64,000 nt of DNA from Paulinella micropora (Eukaryota; Cercozoa; Imbricatea; Euglyphida), in contig BJOX01000111.1 of the NCBI GenBank assembly GCA_009731375.1, positions 120,446-184,445 on the forward strand. The letters run 5' to 3'. The notes beneath the pieces are model-generated. The model was not told the DNA's origin and did not search any database. It saw only the letters and a program-made list of their open reading frames with translations. The translations under genes and the position numbers were made by a program. Positions 34,002 through 45,918 of the stretch are shown here, piece by piece; within the stretch, counting starts at the first letter, position 1, and every line of letters starts with the position of its first letter.

Positions 34002-34936
34002 TTAATCTGCATCAGGGCGTGTCATCTTAGTTAGAAACAAAAGCTTCCCTACCAAACTAGGTATCGAATGTTTCCTAAGTGCGCTTGTTTCCCCCATGGG
34101 TTCGGGGTCATGCTCAGCACTAGGAGTACTGACTGGTCGAACATCGGCATATCCTACATCCTTTAAAATCTGTTTCTGATACTTCTTCTGATGCAATAAA
34201 ATGCGTCCTCCTTCCTGAACTATTTCTATCCCTTTGAACTCCTTAGCCACTCCCAACCGTTTGAGAGGATAGAACTTTTCTAGTTTACTAGCGAAACGTT
34301 CGTACGCTTGTTCGTTAGGAGCTGAGAAAATAAGATCATCTACATGGAAAATACCTATGATAGCATCTCTTATGGGCTTATCCTTTTCTACGAACATACA
34401 TAAATCTGAGTCTAGTAACCTGAATCCTAATTCCTCTAACTTAGGGGCTAACATCTCATACCATCTTCTACCAGCTTGCGGCGCGCCATACAAAGCTCCA
34501 TCTACTCTCCATATCATGCCATCATGCTCCTCTCTGTCTATCCCATCGGGTGCATAAGCATAAACAGGATCATGCATGCGTGCATTCAGATAAGCATTTT
34601 TGAAGTCTATACCGTATAGCTTATGTCCATGCCATGCTGCAAGCTTAGATAAAAGGAGTAATGAGCGATGCGCGGCACAAGGTGCAAATAATTGATCTGG
34701 GTTATAGCTAACTCCTGGCTCTAGCATAACTCCCCTTGGAGCTAACCTTGACTTAATGAACTTACGTCCCTTCTCGTCTAGTTTAACTTTATGTACCCAT
34801 GTGAGTCTCACTACTTTTACTCCTTTCTCTTTAGCTTCCTTGGGGCTTACCCACGTGTAAGTGTTAAAAGACTTTAGAGCTCCAATCTCTTTATCCATCC
34901 CTGCCTTCAACTCTTTTGCAGTTAAGCCTTCATCTA
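34002..34936 (-). pseudogene. Element D copia reverse transcriptase
   Basis: An almost complete RT: fingers KVVRLTWVHKVKLDEKGRKF, KSRLAPRGVMLEPGVSYNPD, first catalytic Asp in YGIDFKNAYLNARM, GAPQAGRRWYEMLAPKL, the FHVDDL box with the Asp pair, and a thumb with KRLGVAKEFKGIEIV. The frame ends at MTRPDAD with a stop (TAA) where element F has DQALNAASVMQ. It enters the gap at 34937. Confidence 0.93.
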
Positions 34937-35240
34937 NNNNNNNNNNNNNNNNNNNNNNNNNNNNNNNNNNNNNNNNNNNNNNNNNNNNNNNNNNNNNNNN
35001 NNNNNNNNNNNNNNNNNNNNNNNNNNNNNNNNNNNNNNNNNNNNNNNNNNNNNNNNNNNNNNNNNNNNNNNNNNNNNNNNNNNNNNNNNNNNNNNNNNNN
35101 NNNNNNNNNNNNNNNNNNNNNNNNNNNNNNNNNNNNNNNNNNNNNNNNNNNNNNNNNNNNNNNNNNNNNNNNNNNNNNNNNNNNNNNNNNNNNNNNNNNN
35201 NNNNNNNNNNNNNNNNNNNNNNNNNNNNNNNNNNNNNNNN
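34937..35240. other. Assembly gap inside element D with duplicated edges
   Basis: 304 N. The 414 bp left of the gap (34523-34936) reappear right of it (35241-35655) almost unchanged, which looks like two unmerged contig ends or haplotypes rather than a true repeat. Confidence 0.85.
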
Positions 35241-35803
35241 TCATGCTCCTCTCTGTCTATCCCATCGGGTGCATAAGCATAAACAGGATCATGCATGCGT
35301 GCATTCAGATAAGCATTTTTGAAGTCTATACCGTATAGCTTATGTCCATGCCATGCTGCAAGCTTAGATAAAAGGAGTAATGAGCGATGCGCGGCACAAG
35401 GTGCAAATAATTGATCTGGGTTATAGCTAACTCCTGGCTCTAGCATAACTCCCCTTGGAGCTAACCTTGACTTAATGAACTTACGTCCCTTCTCGTCTAG
35501 TTTAACTTTATGTACCCATGTGAGTCTCACTACTTTTACTCCTTTCTCTTTAGCTTCCTTGGGGCTTACCCACGTGTAAGTGTTAAAAGACTTTAGAGCT
35601 CCAATCTCTTTATCCATCCATGCCTTCAACTCTTTTGCAGTTAAGCCTTCATCTACGATTGCCTTTGGTACCTTTAGTGTCAGGTACAGTAGCGCAGTGG
35701 TGCGATCCTCTACGATACTTTCTGCGGACATATCGGGGTGCTCTAGTTCTCCGACTGGTCTGATCCTATCTATCCCATACTTTCTAATCTCGCTGTCTAA
35801 CAT
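35241..35803 (-). pseudogene. Element D RT N-terminal part (duplicated across the gap)
   Basis: Begins MLDSEIRKYGIDRIR, runs through ALLYLTLKVPKAIVDEGLTA and AWMDKEIGALKSFNTYTWV, and repeats the RT fingers and first catalytic Asp also encoded at 34523-34936. Element E has the parallel start MLNSEIHKYSVKDP. One base differs between the duplicates (CATCCATGCC versus CATCCCTGCC). Confidence 0.9.
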
Positions 35804-36480
35804 CTTTTCTACTTGACCGTCGTCGAAAGCTACGAAGTGACTGGGCTTAGGCAGTTTATGGTCTTTAAGTCTATCTCCTTTCTCGCATGGTTCTAAGACT
35901 TTTCCTTCTCATTTTACTGACTGCCAATTGTCTCCATATTCTTCCTTGGCCCATTCCTCTCCGAAAGCTACTCCCGGCACACTAACTCTCTCTCTCTCTC
36001 CTGTCAATGTAGCTGCTATAATGGCTGCCTTCTTTTCTGGAGGTGGCTGTGTGACTGGTGTCCTATTAGTAATCTTAGCTTCTCGTTTCCCTCTCACTCT
36101 GTTACCTGTTGTGATTGTGTCACTTTGCTCCCAAGTGAGGCCCTTTGTGGGCGCGTCTCCCTCTACGTACCTCCTACTAGGGGTCGGCTTCGGGGCTTTG
36201 CGCCTCTAACGAATCATTATGACGGGTGTTAGCCTTGTTGTCAGCTAGTTCTACCTGTGACTCTGATGGGAGACCGGAATCTGGACCAAAAGTGCCATTA
36301 GCTTCCTGTAACTCCTCATGCTCGTCTAACTCCCCCTCAACTCTAAGCTCGGGTTCGTCTCGTGGCTGTTCTAGCTGTCCGTTGTCACTACTACTCTCCC
36401 CCTCAGATTCCTCGTCATCCCATTTGACTTCTCTGGTGGGTGAGCCTCCTTACCTACTACATTGGGGTCAAAGCGTACAC
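35804..36480 (-). pseudogene. Element D integrase-RT linker
   Basis: Frame 36097-35909 contains GVAFGEEWAKEEYGDNWQSV, like element C. Upstream sequence is rich in E, S, P and D codons on the minus strand. No catalytic motif. Confidence 0.7.
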
Positions 36481-36488
36481 TACGCACG

Positions 36489-37132
36489 TTAGTAAATGAT
36501 CTTACGACCATCCCATACTCTATAAAGTTCCTTAAACACATCGTATCCAAGCAACATTACGCGTTTCCCCCTGTAGTTCCCTTTTCCTACCTGCTTTCCT
36601 ATATACATAACACCTAAATATCCTATAGGCTTTAGTTGTCGGATAGCTGGTTTGTAACCAAGACATTGCTCAAAAGGTGAAGTGCCTTTCCTAGGTCCTG
36701 TCGTGGCTGGTACTAGAATGTTGTGCAAGTTGTGGCTGTATGCTCCATTTCAGCCCAAAACTGTGGAGGCAAGTTAGCCTCGTATCGCATGGCTCGGGCC
36801 GGTCCGGCTGTGATGTCATTAACCTTCTCAGCAGTAGGATTGCCATCTTTGTCACCTGGAGCGCTAGTCTTCCAAATGAATTGAAGTGGTTTCCACCACT
36901 CAATGATTTCAGTTTGGACATCAAACTCGTTATCACAAGTGATCTGTCTGACTTTCCTTCCTGTCTGCCTCTCAAACCATGCGACAGCTTGCTTTAGACA
37001 ACCTACGAATTCATTCTTATAACGTAAGTAAAAATCCTTGATGTACCCCGAGTAATCATCTGTTACGCAAAACTTATAGTACTTTCCGTGAATTGACACG
37101 ACTGCCCAAGGTCCGGAAGTATCTACATGCAA
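36489..37132 (-). pseudogene. Element D copia integrase core and C-terminal part
   Basis: Frame 37132-36713 has the catalytic core: Asp in HVDTSGPW, Asp in ITCDNEFD and Glu in NPTAEKVND. Frame 36728-36489 follows after a frame change with TTGPRKGTSPFEQCLGYKPA, RQLKPIGYLGVMYIGK and a final WDGRKIIY. Copia integrases usually have ER (NGxAER) at the Glu; here it is EK, shared by no other full copy in the window. It would insert cDNA into the host genome. Confidence 0.9.
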
Positions 37133-37365
37133 AATCTCACAAGGGTAACTGGCTCTCCTAATCCTATTGACCTTAAATCGGGCAACACTTTAGCTTTCCC
37201 CATCATACAGGCTTCGCAAAATCTAACTCTATCTTCTTTTCCTGTCACTTTCCTTCCAAGTGCCTTGCCTAATGCATAGGTCTTTGGTAATGCCTTATGA
37301 CCGCTACACTGATGTGTGACATAAATGTCAATCGGTTTACCCTTCTTGCCTTTCTCAGGATACAT
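37123..37365 (-). pseudogene. Element D GAG-pre-integrase zinc module
   Basis: HQCSGHKALPKTYALGKALG followed by FCEACMMGKAKVLPD gives the H...H...C..C pattern of the copia integrase N-terminal zinc domain. It overlaps the integrase core frame by 10 bp, so a frame change lies at the join. Confidence 0.88.
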
Positions 37366-37566
37366 TGCATATAAAACGCTGCCTCTAGCTTCCTCATTCT
37401 CACTTACTCTCGCTTGTTTGCTCTCCTTTTCTTTTTTTGGGGCTTCCCGCCCCGATTACCCCGTCTTCTTCTTTCTCTCTTTCACTTTGGGGTCGTAACG
37501 CTCGTTTATGTTGAGGGGCTTGTCGTTTTCGTTATCCCAGCGATAAAGCATGGCAGGCGTCATTCT

Positions 37567-38325
37567 TCACCTGACGATCACGTCACTCTCTTTGATTCTT
37601 ATGGGTTGTTTAAGTATCAGTAGTTGCGCGTTCTGATGTATGATAGACCGGTGGTGGTTGTGGGCCATATTTCCTGTAGACATGATGTTGACCGGCACCC
37701 TAGTGTCCAACAACATATCCTTTTTCACCAAAACTGGTTTTCCCGATCCATCGATTCTGGTTAATCGTGCTTCCCCCATGTCTCTCACTACACTCTTTCC
37801 GTTTCCGGTGACTAAGCTGACGGGTGTACAGGGCTCTATCTCTCGATCGTTGCGCAAGATGTGTGGGGTACAGGCTATGTCTCTTGATGATCCACTATCC
37901 TGCACTATCATCTTTTCCTTTCGACCTACCGTCTTGCTGTCGTCTACCACGAGGTTGTGGTCTTGCTCCGTATCTTTCTCTTTCTCTTTCTTTTGGAGCC
38001 TCTCTTTCCTTTCCTGTTCAAACCTCTCCTCGTGCAGCCAGTCTAGCTCTTCGCGTGTCTCACAATATCCTCTGCAACTTATTGACTTACATGCCCTAAT
38101 CTCGTCTGAGCATCTGGAGTCTTCTAGGTTGTCTGGGTCATACTCATCTGCTTCCTCTGAGTCTGAATGCGCATCAATCTCCCTTCGTTTCCTATCAAAC
38201 TCCTTCTTCTTCTGGGCTTCTTGTTCTGGGCTAAAGAAATTCTGGGCATCCCCTGAGTGTAACTTACGCAGATATGCGTTCAAAGTACTCCCTCTCTCTT
38301 CCACTTCGTGCCAAATCTTCATCAA
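37567..38325 (-). pseudogene. Element D copia aspartic protease and preceding gag tail
   Basis: The 252-codon frame has a charged N-terminal half with a cysteine cluster (CSDEIRACKSISCRGYC), then the protease: active-site Asp in MIVQDSGSSRDI (about residue 143), a flap-like segment TPVSLVTGNGKSVV and LLDTRVPVNIMS. D-S-G is the copia form of the retropepsin triad. It would cut the polyprotein. Confidence 0.85.
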
Positions 38326-40227
38326 AATGGGGCATTGATCTCACTATGAAAAGGGCAAATTGATTGTTGTGGTTCTTGGCCATGTCTAATATCCCGTAAT
38401 CTATGATGGCTAGGATTTCAGATTAGAACTCGTTTTCCTTGCCGTCAGGGTCATAGCATAGTCCTTCTTTCACTACTATCGTTTCTGCTCCCTTCGTCAG
38501 TGCGTATAGCAGTCTAGCTATTTCTGTCTTCTCAGGTCTTGGATGCCCCTCACTATGTCTTAACTCACATTCCCACTTAGCTCTTTCCTAAGCTTTCGTG
38601 CTCTTTGTGTTTTCGGCTGCTCTCTTTTCAATGACAGTCTCTCTACATCTTGTGATCAATGGCGACGACTGCCTGCTGCATGTTTTAGAAACACTTCATT
38701 CACTGCCCAAAACACATATGTCAACAAGCCATCCCTCTGCCACCCTCTCTCCATCCTTCTTCATCACTCTCACGACATCACCTGTCTCGTCATCCAACAC
38801 ACACAGATTGTTCAGTTGTTCACTGATCCTCTTAAAATCTTCAAAAGCTATCACCTTTCCGTGTTGCTTGTTTGTTTTACTGCTCTTTCCCTCTGATGTG
38901 GTGTGTATGTTGCACCTGTCTGGTATTGGAGGGTTAGTTGTGTGTGTGTGTCCCGTGTAGGTTGTGCCTGTGATTCTGAAGTGTCTCCTACTCTGTCTAA
39001 CGGAGACGGACCTTGCGATAGTAGCAATGGAGGCCAATTCTTGCCCTCCCTGGTCCCCCCTACACGCTCAGCAACGTCTGTGAGCGCTGTCCCGGTCTCA
39101 GCTCTGGTCCGCTCGGTCCCCGCCTTGATTCCTGGTAAAATAGCAGCATTCCGTGAAACTGTACTAACTACTTTCTTACCGGGTTTTTCGACACTTTGCA
39201 AGCTTTTCCCCCGTTATTTGCGGAACTTAGCGAGTTCTTTTTCCCGGGGTTTTGTCGAATCTTTTAGCGAAACTTGCTGTGCACTCGCCCCCTTTCCCTC
39301 CCTCTCTCTCAGTATTCGTATCATCTCACTCTCGGATGGGAAATCACGGGAAGGGCGTGGGCGTCGTGACGTGATGGGTCTTGTGATAGATCTATGAACG
39401 GAAAATGGGGGTCTTGACGGGCATGATACCCGCATAACTCAGCATAAGCTAGCCTCTTTGCTTCCACCCCTGCCTTTCCCCAACTCCCCCCCTGTCTATA
39501 TTTCACCCCGCACTGTTCTCCTTTCCAGTTCAGTCCTTGACATCGAATGGTCTGTGGGCCTGTTGTGTTGCTCTTTGGAGTAGAGGTAGTGGGTTGTGGG
39601 GTTTCTTTCTTTCTCTCTTTTGCGTTCTGAGGGGGTGTTTGTATCGGTTTCTCTTTTGCTTTCCGTTTCTCCTTTCGTTTGGTTGCGAGTGCTGTGGTAG
39701 CGATGGTGGAGGTTGCACGCGTTGCGTATCAGGTGAGGTTGTGAGGGTAGGAGTTGATGTTGTCGAGGTGTCGAGGCGTTGTTCACTAGTGAGAGTGCGT
39801 TGTGGAGGGTTTTTGGGGTCTGTCACGGAGTGTGTCGCGAGCCATAGGAGCACTCAACAGTCCCCCCCCCCCCCCCCNNNNNNNNNNTGTCTTCACTTTG
39901 CTCCCCTTGAGGTTCACTATCCTCCTCACCCTCTTGCTCAGCATCACTAGCAAGTATGTGATCCCCACCTCCTATGTTTCCATCCATCGCATCCTCGCTA
40001 CTTTCCATTATAACAAGCCCATACTCTTCTTCTTCAGAGCTGCCTCCCCCCTCAGACTTGTTTCCTTCTCCTTCCTCAACCTCTTCTCCTACCTCTCCTC
40101 TTATAAGAGTAACTCCCTTTGACCCTTTCTTTCGAAACTTTCCATTCTTTTCTCGTTCTTGTCCTTTCGAGGAGTCAGAGTTAGATTACTTAGGACCGGT
40201 TCGTTTGGAGTTAGATTTCAGTTTGGG
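38326..40227 (-). pseudogene. Element D gag-to-protease region, decayed
   Basis: About 1.9 kb between the zinc knuckle and the protease frame, with frames on both strands but no family motif. Serine/glutamate-rich minus-strand stretches fit a low-complexity gag tail. A C run and 10-N gap lie at 39862-39887. Confidence 0.45.
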
Positions 40228-40269
40228 GCAAAAACGCTTAGTATGCCCAGTTTGGTGGCAGTTGTAGCA
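40228..40269 (-). pseudogene. Element D gag CCHC zinc knuckle
   Basis: The minus strand encodes CYNCHQTGHTKRFC, an exact CX2CX4HX4C retroviral-type zinc knuckle, which binds the element RNA during packaging. Confidence 0.92.
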
Positions 40270-40416
40270 TATTGCCGTCAACCACCATTCCTGTCCTGAG
40301 CTATCACTCCCATGACTATCGCCCTTTTCCCCTTTCCCGTTCTTTGTCCATCTCTTGTTCCTGTCTCTCTTCCCACCTCTCTCTTCCCCATCTTCCTCTC
40401 CTAGCAGTAGGTTCGC

Positions 40417-41217
40417 TCATTTGCCCTCTCCCTTTCTCTCTCTGCCCTGCCTTCGTTCTCTCCTGTGCCTCTTCTGCTTACCTGCCCACAGCACGTATAT
40501 CTCTCTCGCTGACTCTACCATATCGTCATGTGATGGTGTACTTGCTGCTGCTAGCCGATAATGCTCATTGAGATACTTCTGCCCATATGCCTCATGCACC
40601 TCTAACTTCTCAAACAATCCATGCACTGCCTCCTCTGGTTCAAAATCTTTCCCTCTCAATGTCTCTAACCAGTTCTTCTGCAGTAAATATTGTGTGAGGT
40701 ATTCGTCCATGTCTTCTGTGGGTCTTGGTCGCATCTCAGAGTCTTTAAATGCTTTCTCCTCCACATATCTTGCCACACCGCTGAGATTAGCGTATTTTTC
40801 CTTAACAATGCCCACTTTCTCAAACGGGCAATATACCTTTTTGCTTCTTAGGAATTGAATCACCTTTGCTTCCGAGAATGCAGTGGTGACGAGAAGTTGG
40901 AACATTCTGCAACGATGCAGGTACTGTTGTTCCTCTTTGCATTTCTTCTTTCTCAGAAAATACACGTCTTTGTTTGTTCTTGTCATCAACCTCTTCTTTC
41001 TTCTGTTTGCTCTCTCTTCCCATGCTTTCTTCTCCTCCTTTGTGAGATCCTTCCAGTTGGGTGGCTTCTCTGTCTGTGCCTTTTGCTCTTGTGTCTTGCT
41101 GCCTTTGGGTCTCTGTTGTTGTGTTTCTTCTTCATCGTCTGTTCCTTCTGGTGTGTCTACTTTATGTGGTTCTCTCGGTTCGTCCATCTCTTCTGCCGCG
41201 ATCTCTGTCGAATCCAT
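40417..41217 (-). pseudogene. Element D gag main part
   Basis: A 266-codon frame: acidic N-terminus, a lysine-rich stretch (NWKDLTKEEKKAWEERANRR), then the capsid-like part with RMFQLLVTTAFSEAKVI, YCPFEKVGIVKEKYANL, RPTEDMDEYLTQYLLQ and HEAYGQKYLNEHYRL, ending in a basic tail (KRHRRERRQGRERKG). The same capsid segment is in element F. The zinc knuckle follows about 150 bp on. Gag proteins form the particle. Confidence 0.8.
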
Positions 41218-41234
41218 ATTTTGTTTTCGCTGCT

Positions 41235-41426
41235 TTATGGTCCAGGTCCTTTAAACGCATCATGGAACATATCCCCGAGAGTAGTTTTAACTTCATACCA
41301 TACATACGCGGCACGGTACTCCTCTATCTGGTAATAACAGCTTTGCAGATCCTTTTTGTTTCCGCTAAACACCTGTGTGTGAGACATCAACTGTCTCATG
41401 CTACTCGCATTGTACCGAAAATCCAA
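41235..41426 (-). pseudogene. Element D gag N-terminus
   Basis: A 63-codon frame starts at an ATG with MDFRYNASSMRQLMSHTQVF and SGNKKDLQSCYYQIEEY, typical of a gag start, and is separated from the main gag frame by one frame change near 41220. The LTR lies just upstream. Confidence 0.6.
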
Positions 41427-41484
41427 CGGAATCTATCTCTCAAACGCAGAGTTGAAGCTACCCCGCTAAGGGTAAAGAATAACA

Positions 41485-41721
41485 GAAGAAAAGACTTTTA
41501 ATAACTTTGGGTCACACAAAATGTGATGACTGTAACAGAATGGTAATACTCATTTGATTCTAGGCATTCCAGACTATGATTCGCGAATATTCTAGAAAGT
41601 GTCCTTGTCAGTAATAAAGGTATTAATAACTGTCCGGCCTATGAACCTGCCTATGACTAAGACTATCCAAATTACCGGCAAATTGACTAGGTGGAGTAAC
41701 GGTTATTAATAGTACATTACA
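41485..41721 (-). mobile_element. E-type LTR, minus orientation
   Basis: Reverse-complement match to 46366-46602. It starts TGTAATGTACTATTAATA on the minus strand; the end is set only by a possible primer site (GTTATTC). It separates the inverted E 3' end (right) from the element D leader and gag (left), so one LTR serves as 3' LTR of one unit and 5' LTR of the next. Confidence 0.8.
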
Positions 41722-42193
41722 ACGCTCCCCCTTAGTCGCAAGTCCTAGGCTATGTATAAATGAAAAGTAGTGGTGAGGATCAGTTATGGGTAACCCGAAG
41801 GTCATCAACTCCCAATTTCATCACATCCTCTGTGCACGTATATATGTAGTCATGCAGTAACATGTACGAAGTATGTATGTGTTCAAAAATTTGCAAGCGC
41901 TTCCCGTAGAGGGTATCAAAATCGAAAAATTTTAGATTTCCTATTCTAGGACAGAAAGAAGCATAGAAAGAATTTAAATTGGGGATAGCCTCGCCGCCGG
42001 CCTCGCGCGGCAGTCGGCGATCCAATCTCGACTCGACGGCTCTGGATCCCTGTGCAAAACAAAGCTGCTGCAACAAGCAACAAACTGCACAAAACACTCA
42101 AAGCAAACATAAGTGAGTGGACATGCAAATCCCGAAATTACTCGATCTTTACCGTAAATTTGTTAAGTAAATACTCGAATTGTTCTTTCGGTA
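41722..42193 (-). mobile_element. Inverted fragment of an E-type element 3' end
   Basis: Reverse complement of 45865-46365: the last codons of pol (PKEQFEYLLNKFTVK), the 3' untranslated region and the polypurine tract (41722-41734, minus AAGGGGGAGCGT). It stops abruptly at 42193, where plus-strand E pol begins. Confidence 0.9.
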
Positions 42194-43895
42194 GACGAAG
42201 AAGAACGGATGTTGAATTCAGAAATCCACAAATACTCCGTGAAAGATCCCGAATACTCGTTGCAAAGTCCCGCTAATATGTTCTTATGCGATGACCGTAT
42301 GGTGGCAGATGAGATTCGTGATTTTTATTTGTATGTAGACGTTAGAGTACCCAAAGATGTCATAGAGGCAGGTTTGACAGCTAAAGATGTTTTAGAGGGT
42401 ATGAAAACAGAGCTAAAAGCTCTTCAATCCTTTAACACATACACATGGGTACCCCATAAGGAGGCAAGCAAGGCAGGAGTTAGTAAGATAGTTAGATTGA
42501 CATGGGTTCACAAAGTAAAGTTAGATGAGAACGGGAAAAAGTTCATAAAGTCTCGTTTAGCTTTACGGGAGATATGTTAGAACCCGGTGTTAGCTATAAC
42601 CCAGATCAGCTCTTTGTTCCTTGTGCCGCGCACTATTCACTTTTATTTCTCGCCAAACTATCTGCCTGGCACAGACACAAACTATACGGCATAGATTTTA
42701 AAAATGCATACCTGAATGCTCGTATGAATGACCCTGTTTATGCATATGCGCCAGAGAATGTAGACAGAGAAGGGCATGAGGGGATGATATGGCGTATAGA
42801 TGGTGCCTTATATGGCGCACCTCAGGCAGGAAGAAGATGGTATGAGATATTAGCACCCAAGTTAGAGGAGCTAGGTTTTAGACTGCTAGATTCTGATNNN
42901 NNNNNNNTTTTAGGTTGCTAGATTCAGACGTATGTATGTTTGTAGAAAATGATAAAGCTTTAAGAGAAGCGATAGTAGGGATATTTCATGTAGATGACTT
43001 GTTGTTCACCGCACCAAACAAGCAAGCATATGAGCGTTTTGCGTCCGCATTAGAAAAACATTTCCCGCTCAAAAGACTCGGTATAGCCCGTGAATTCAAA
43101 GAAATAGAGATAGAGCAATCGAACGAGAAAATAATTTTGCATCAGCGAAAATATCAGCAGCAGATACTAAAAGAGGTAGGTTACGATTCTGCTAAACCCG
43201 TTAGTACTCCAGCGCAAGAACATTTCACGGAACCGATGTCGGAATCAGCCAGCTTGCGAAGATTTTCAATTCCTAGTTTAGTTGGTCGTTTGCTATTTTT
43301 CGCGAAGATGACAAGACCCGATATAGAACAAGCACTAAATTCGGCAAGTGTCATGCAAACTATCGATAAGGGAATAACTTATGCGATGTTAGGCAGAATC
43401 TTTCGTTATTTAGTTAACTCTTATCGAGGTTTAGCGTACCATGAGCCAAGTCAGAGCAGGAAGGGCAAACCTATCCAAACCTTTCCATGTGGCTCGACGC
43501 GGCTCACAAAGTTTGTAAGAAAACAGGGAAGTACCGCACTGGATTCGTGATCCTATGGGGCAGCGATCCAGTTGCATGGTTATCAAAGCGACAGAGTCGC
43601 ATCGCCCTGAGTTCCAATGATGCTGAAATATTTGCAGCAACTGAGTGTATTAGAGAGGGACTTGCACTGAAACACATCACACAAGAACTAAACATAGCCC
43701 AAAAGAGCCCGATAGAATTATTTGAGGATAACTCTCAAACAATCTTAGCGGCAGAGATGGGTATGTCAGGTAATAGAACTAAACACTTACCTTTAGAATT
43801 ACACTTTATGCACCACCTACAGAGAGACGGTGAGATTAACTTTGTAAAAGTAGGTACGAAGAAGCAGATAGGTGATGTAATGACAAAATATTTAC
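42194..43895 (+). pseudogene. Element E pol, first copy: RT and RNase H, frameshifted
   Basis: Starts at the inversion junction with DEEERMLNSEIHKY. Frame 42209-42580 carries the RT fingers and ends early (RLALREIC) through loss of one base near 42567. Frame 42574 onward has YGIDFKNAYLNARM and GAPQAGRRWYEI. After the 10-N gap (42898-42907), whose edges repeat the LLDSD segment, frame 42915-43550 has the FHVDDL box. Small deletions near 43447-43480 shift the frame again; RNase H (SSNDAEIFAA, FEDNSQTI) follows to the gap at 43896. Confidence 0.92.
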
Positions 43896-44823
43896 NNNNN
43901 NNNNNNNNNNNNNNNNNNNNNNNNNNNNNNNNNNNNNNNNNNNNNNNNNNNNNNNNNNNNNNNNNNNNNNNNNNNNNNNNNNNNNNNNNNNNNNNNNNNN
44001 NNNNNNNNNNNNNNNNNNNNNNNNNNNNNNNNNNNNNNNNNNNNNNNNNNNNNNNNNNNNNNNNNNNNNNNNNNNNNNNNNNNNNNNNNNNNNNNNNNNN
44101 NNNNNNNNNNNNNNNNNNNNNNNNNNNNNNNNNNNNNNNNNNNNNNNNNNNNNNNNNNNNNNNNNNNNNNNNNNNNNNNNNNNNNNNNNNNNNNNNNNNN
44201 NNNNNNNNNNNNNNNNNNNNNNNNNNNNNNNNNNNNNNNNNNNNNNNNNNNNNNNNNNNNNNNNNNNNNNNNNNNNNNNNNNNNNNNNNNNNNNNNNNNN
44301 NNNNNNNNNNNNNNNNNNNNNNNNNNNNNNNNNNNNNNNNNNNNNNNNNNNNNNNNNNNNNNNNNNNNNNNNNNNNNNNNNNNNNNNNNNNNNNNNNNNN
44401 NNNNNNNNNNNNNNNNNNNNNNNNNNNNNNNNNNNNNNNNNNNNNNNNNNNNNNNNNNNNNNNNNNNNNNNNNNNNNNNNNNNNNNNNNNNNNNNNNNNN
44501 NNNNNNNNNNNNNNNNNNNNNNNNNNNNNNNNNNNNNNNNNNNNNNNNNNNNNNNNNNNNNNNNNNNNNNNNNNNNNNNNNNNNNNNNNNNNNNNNNNNN
44601 NNNNNNNNNNNNNNNNNNNNNNNNNNNNNNNNNNNNNNNNNNNNNNNNNNNNNNNNNNNNNNNNNNNNNNNNNNNNNNNNNNNNNNNNNNNNNNNNNNNN
44701 NNNNNNNNNNNNNNNNNNNNNNNNNNNNNNNNNNNNNNNNNNNNNNNNNNNNNNNNNNNNNNNNNNNNNNNNNNNNNNNNNNNNNNNNNNNNNNNNNNNN
44801 NNNNNNNNNNNNNNNNNNNNNNN
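43896..44823. other. Assembly gap between the two E copies
   Basis: 928 N. The sequence to the right starts again at the RT position equivalent to 42823, so the copies overlap by about 1.07 kb. Tandem duplication or unmerged haplotypes are both possible. Confidence 0.9.
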
Positions 44824-45918
44824 CAGGCAGGAAGAAGATGGTATGAGATATTAGCATCCAAGTTAGAGGAGCTAGGTTTTAGACTGCTAGATTCTGATGT
44901 ATGTATGTTTGTAGAAAATGATAAAGCTTTGAGAGAGGCGATAGTAGGGATATTTCATGTTGATGACTTGTTGTTCACCGCACCAAACAAACAAGCATAT
45001 GAGCGTTTTGCGTCTGCATTAGAAAAACATTTCCCGCTCAAAAGACTCGGTATTGCCCGTGAATTCAAAGGAATAGAGATAGAGCAATCGAACGGGAAAA
45101 TAATTTTGCATCAGCGAAAATATCAGCAGCAGATACTAAAAGAGGTAGGCTACGATTCTGCTAAACCCGTTAGTACTCCAGCGCAAGAACATTTCACGGA
45201 ACCGATGTCGGAATCAGCTAGCTTGCGAAAATTTTCAATTCCTAGTCTAGTTGGTCGTTTGCTATTTCTCGCAAAGATGACAAGACCCGATATAGAACAA
45301 GCACTAAATTCGGCAAGTGTCATGCAAACTATCGATAAGGGAATAACTTATGCGATGTTAGGCAGAATCTTTCGTTATTTAGTTAACTCTTATCGAGGTT
45401 TAGCTTACCATGAGCCTAAGTCAGAGCAAGAAGGGCAAACCTATCCAAAACTTTCCATGTGGCCCGACGCGGCTCACAAAGTTTGTAAGAAAACAGGGAA
45501 GTCCCGCACTGGATTCGTGATCCTATGGGGCAGCGATCCAGTTGCATGGTTATCAAAGCGACAGAGTCGCATCGCCCTGAGTTCCAATGATGCTGAAATA
45601 TTTGCAGCAACTGAGTGCATTAGAGAGGGACTTGCACTAAAACACATTACACAAGAACTAAACATAGCCCAAAAGAGCCCGATAGAATTATTCGAGGATA
45701 ACTCTCAAACAGTCTTAGCGGCAGAGAGGGGTATGTCAGGTAATAGAACTAAACACTTACCTTTAGAATTACACTTTATGCACCACCTACAGAGAGACGG
45801 TGAGATTAAGTTTGTAAAAGTAGGTACGAAGAAGCAGATAGGTGATGTAATGACAAAATATTTACCGAAAGAACAATTCGAGTATTTACTTAACAAATTT
45901 ACGGTAAAGCTCAAGTAA
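44824..45918 (+). CDS. Element E pol, second copy: RT to RNase H, open to its stop
   Basis: The only long uninterrupted copia frame in the palindrome. It enters from the gap at QAGRRWYE; from 44905, 337 codons run to the natural stop. RT: catalytic DD in GIFHVDDLLFTAPN (residues 20-21 from 44905), thumb KRLGIAREFKGIEIEQ. RNase H: Asp in WPDAAHKVCKKTGK, Glu in SSNDAEIFAATE, Asp in FEDNSQTVL, Asp in IGDVMTKYLP; end QFEYLLNKFTVKLK. All RNase H acidic residues are present. The first copy differs by scattered substitutions and small deletions. The 5' half is missing in the gap. Confidence 0.92.
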   Translation, partial: QAGRRWYEILASKLEELGFRLLDSDVCMFVENDKALREAIVGIFHVDDLLFTAPNKQAYERFASALEKHFPLKRLGIAREFKGIEIEQSNGKIILHQRKYQQQILKEVGYDSAKPVSTPAQEHFTEPMSESASLRKFSIPSLVGRLLFLAKMTRPDIEQALNSASVMQTIDKGITYAMLGRIFRYLVNSYRGLAYHEPKSEQEGQTYPKLSMWPDAAHKVCKKTGKSRTGFVILWGSDPVAWLSKRQSRIALSSNDAEIFAATECIREGLALKHITQELNIAQKSPIELFEDNSQTVLAAERGMSGNRTKHLPLELHFMHHLQRDGEIKFVKVGTKKQIGDVMTKYLPKEQFEYLLNKFTVKLK

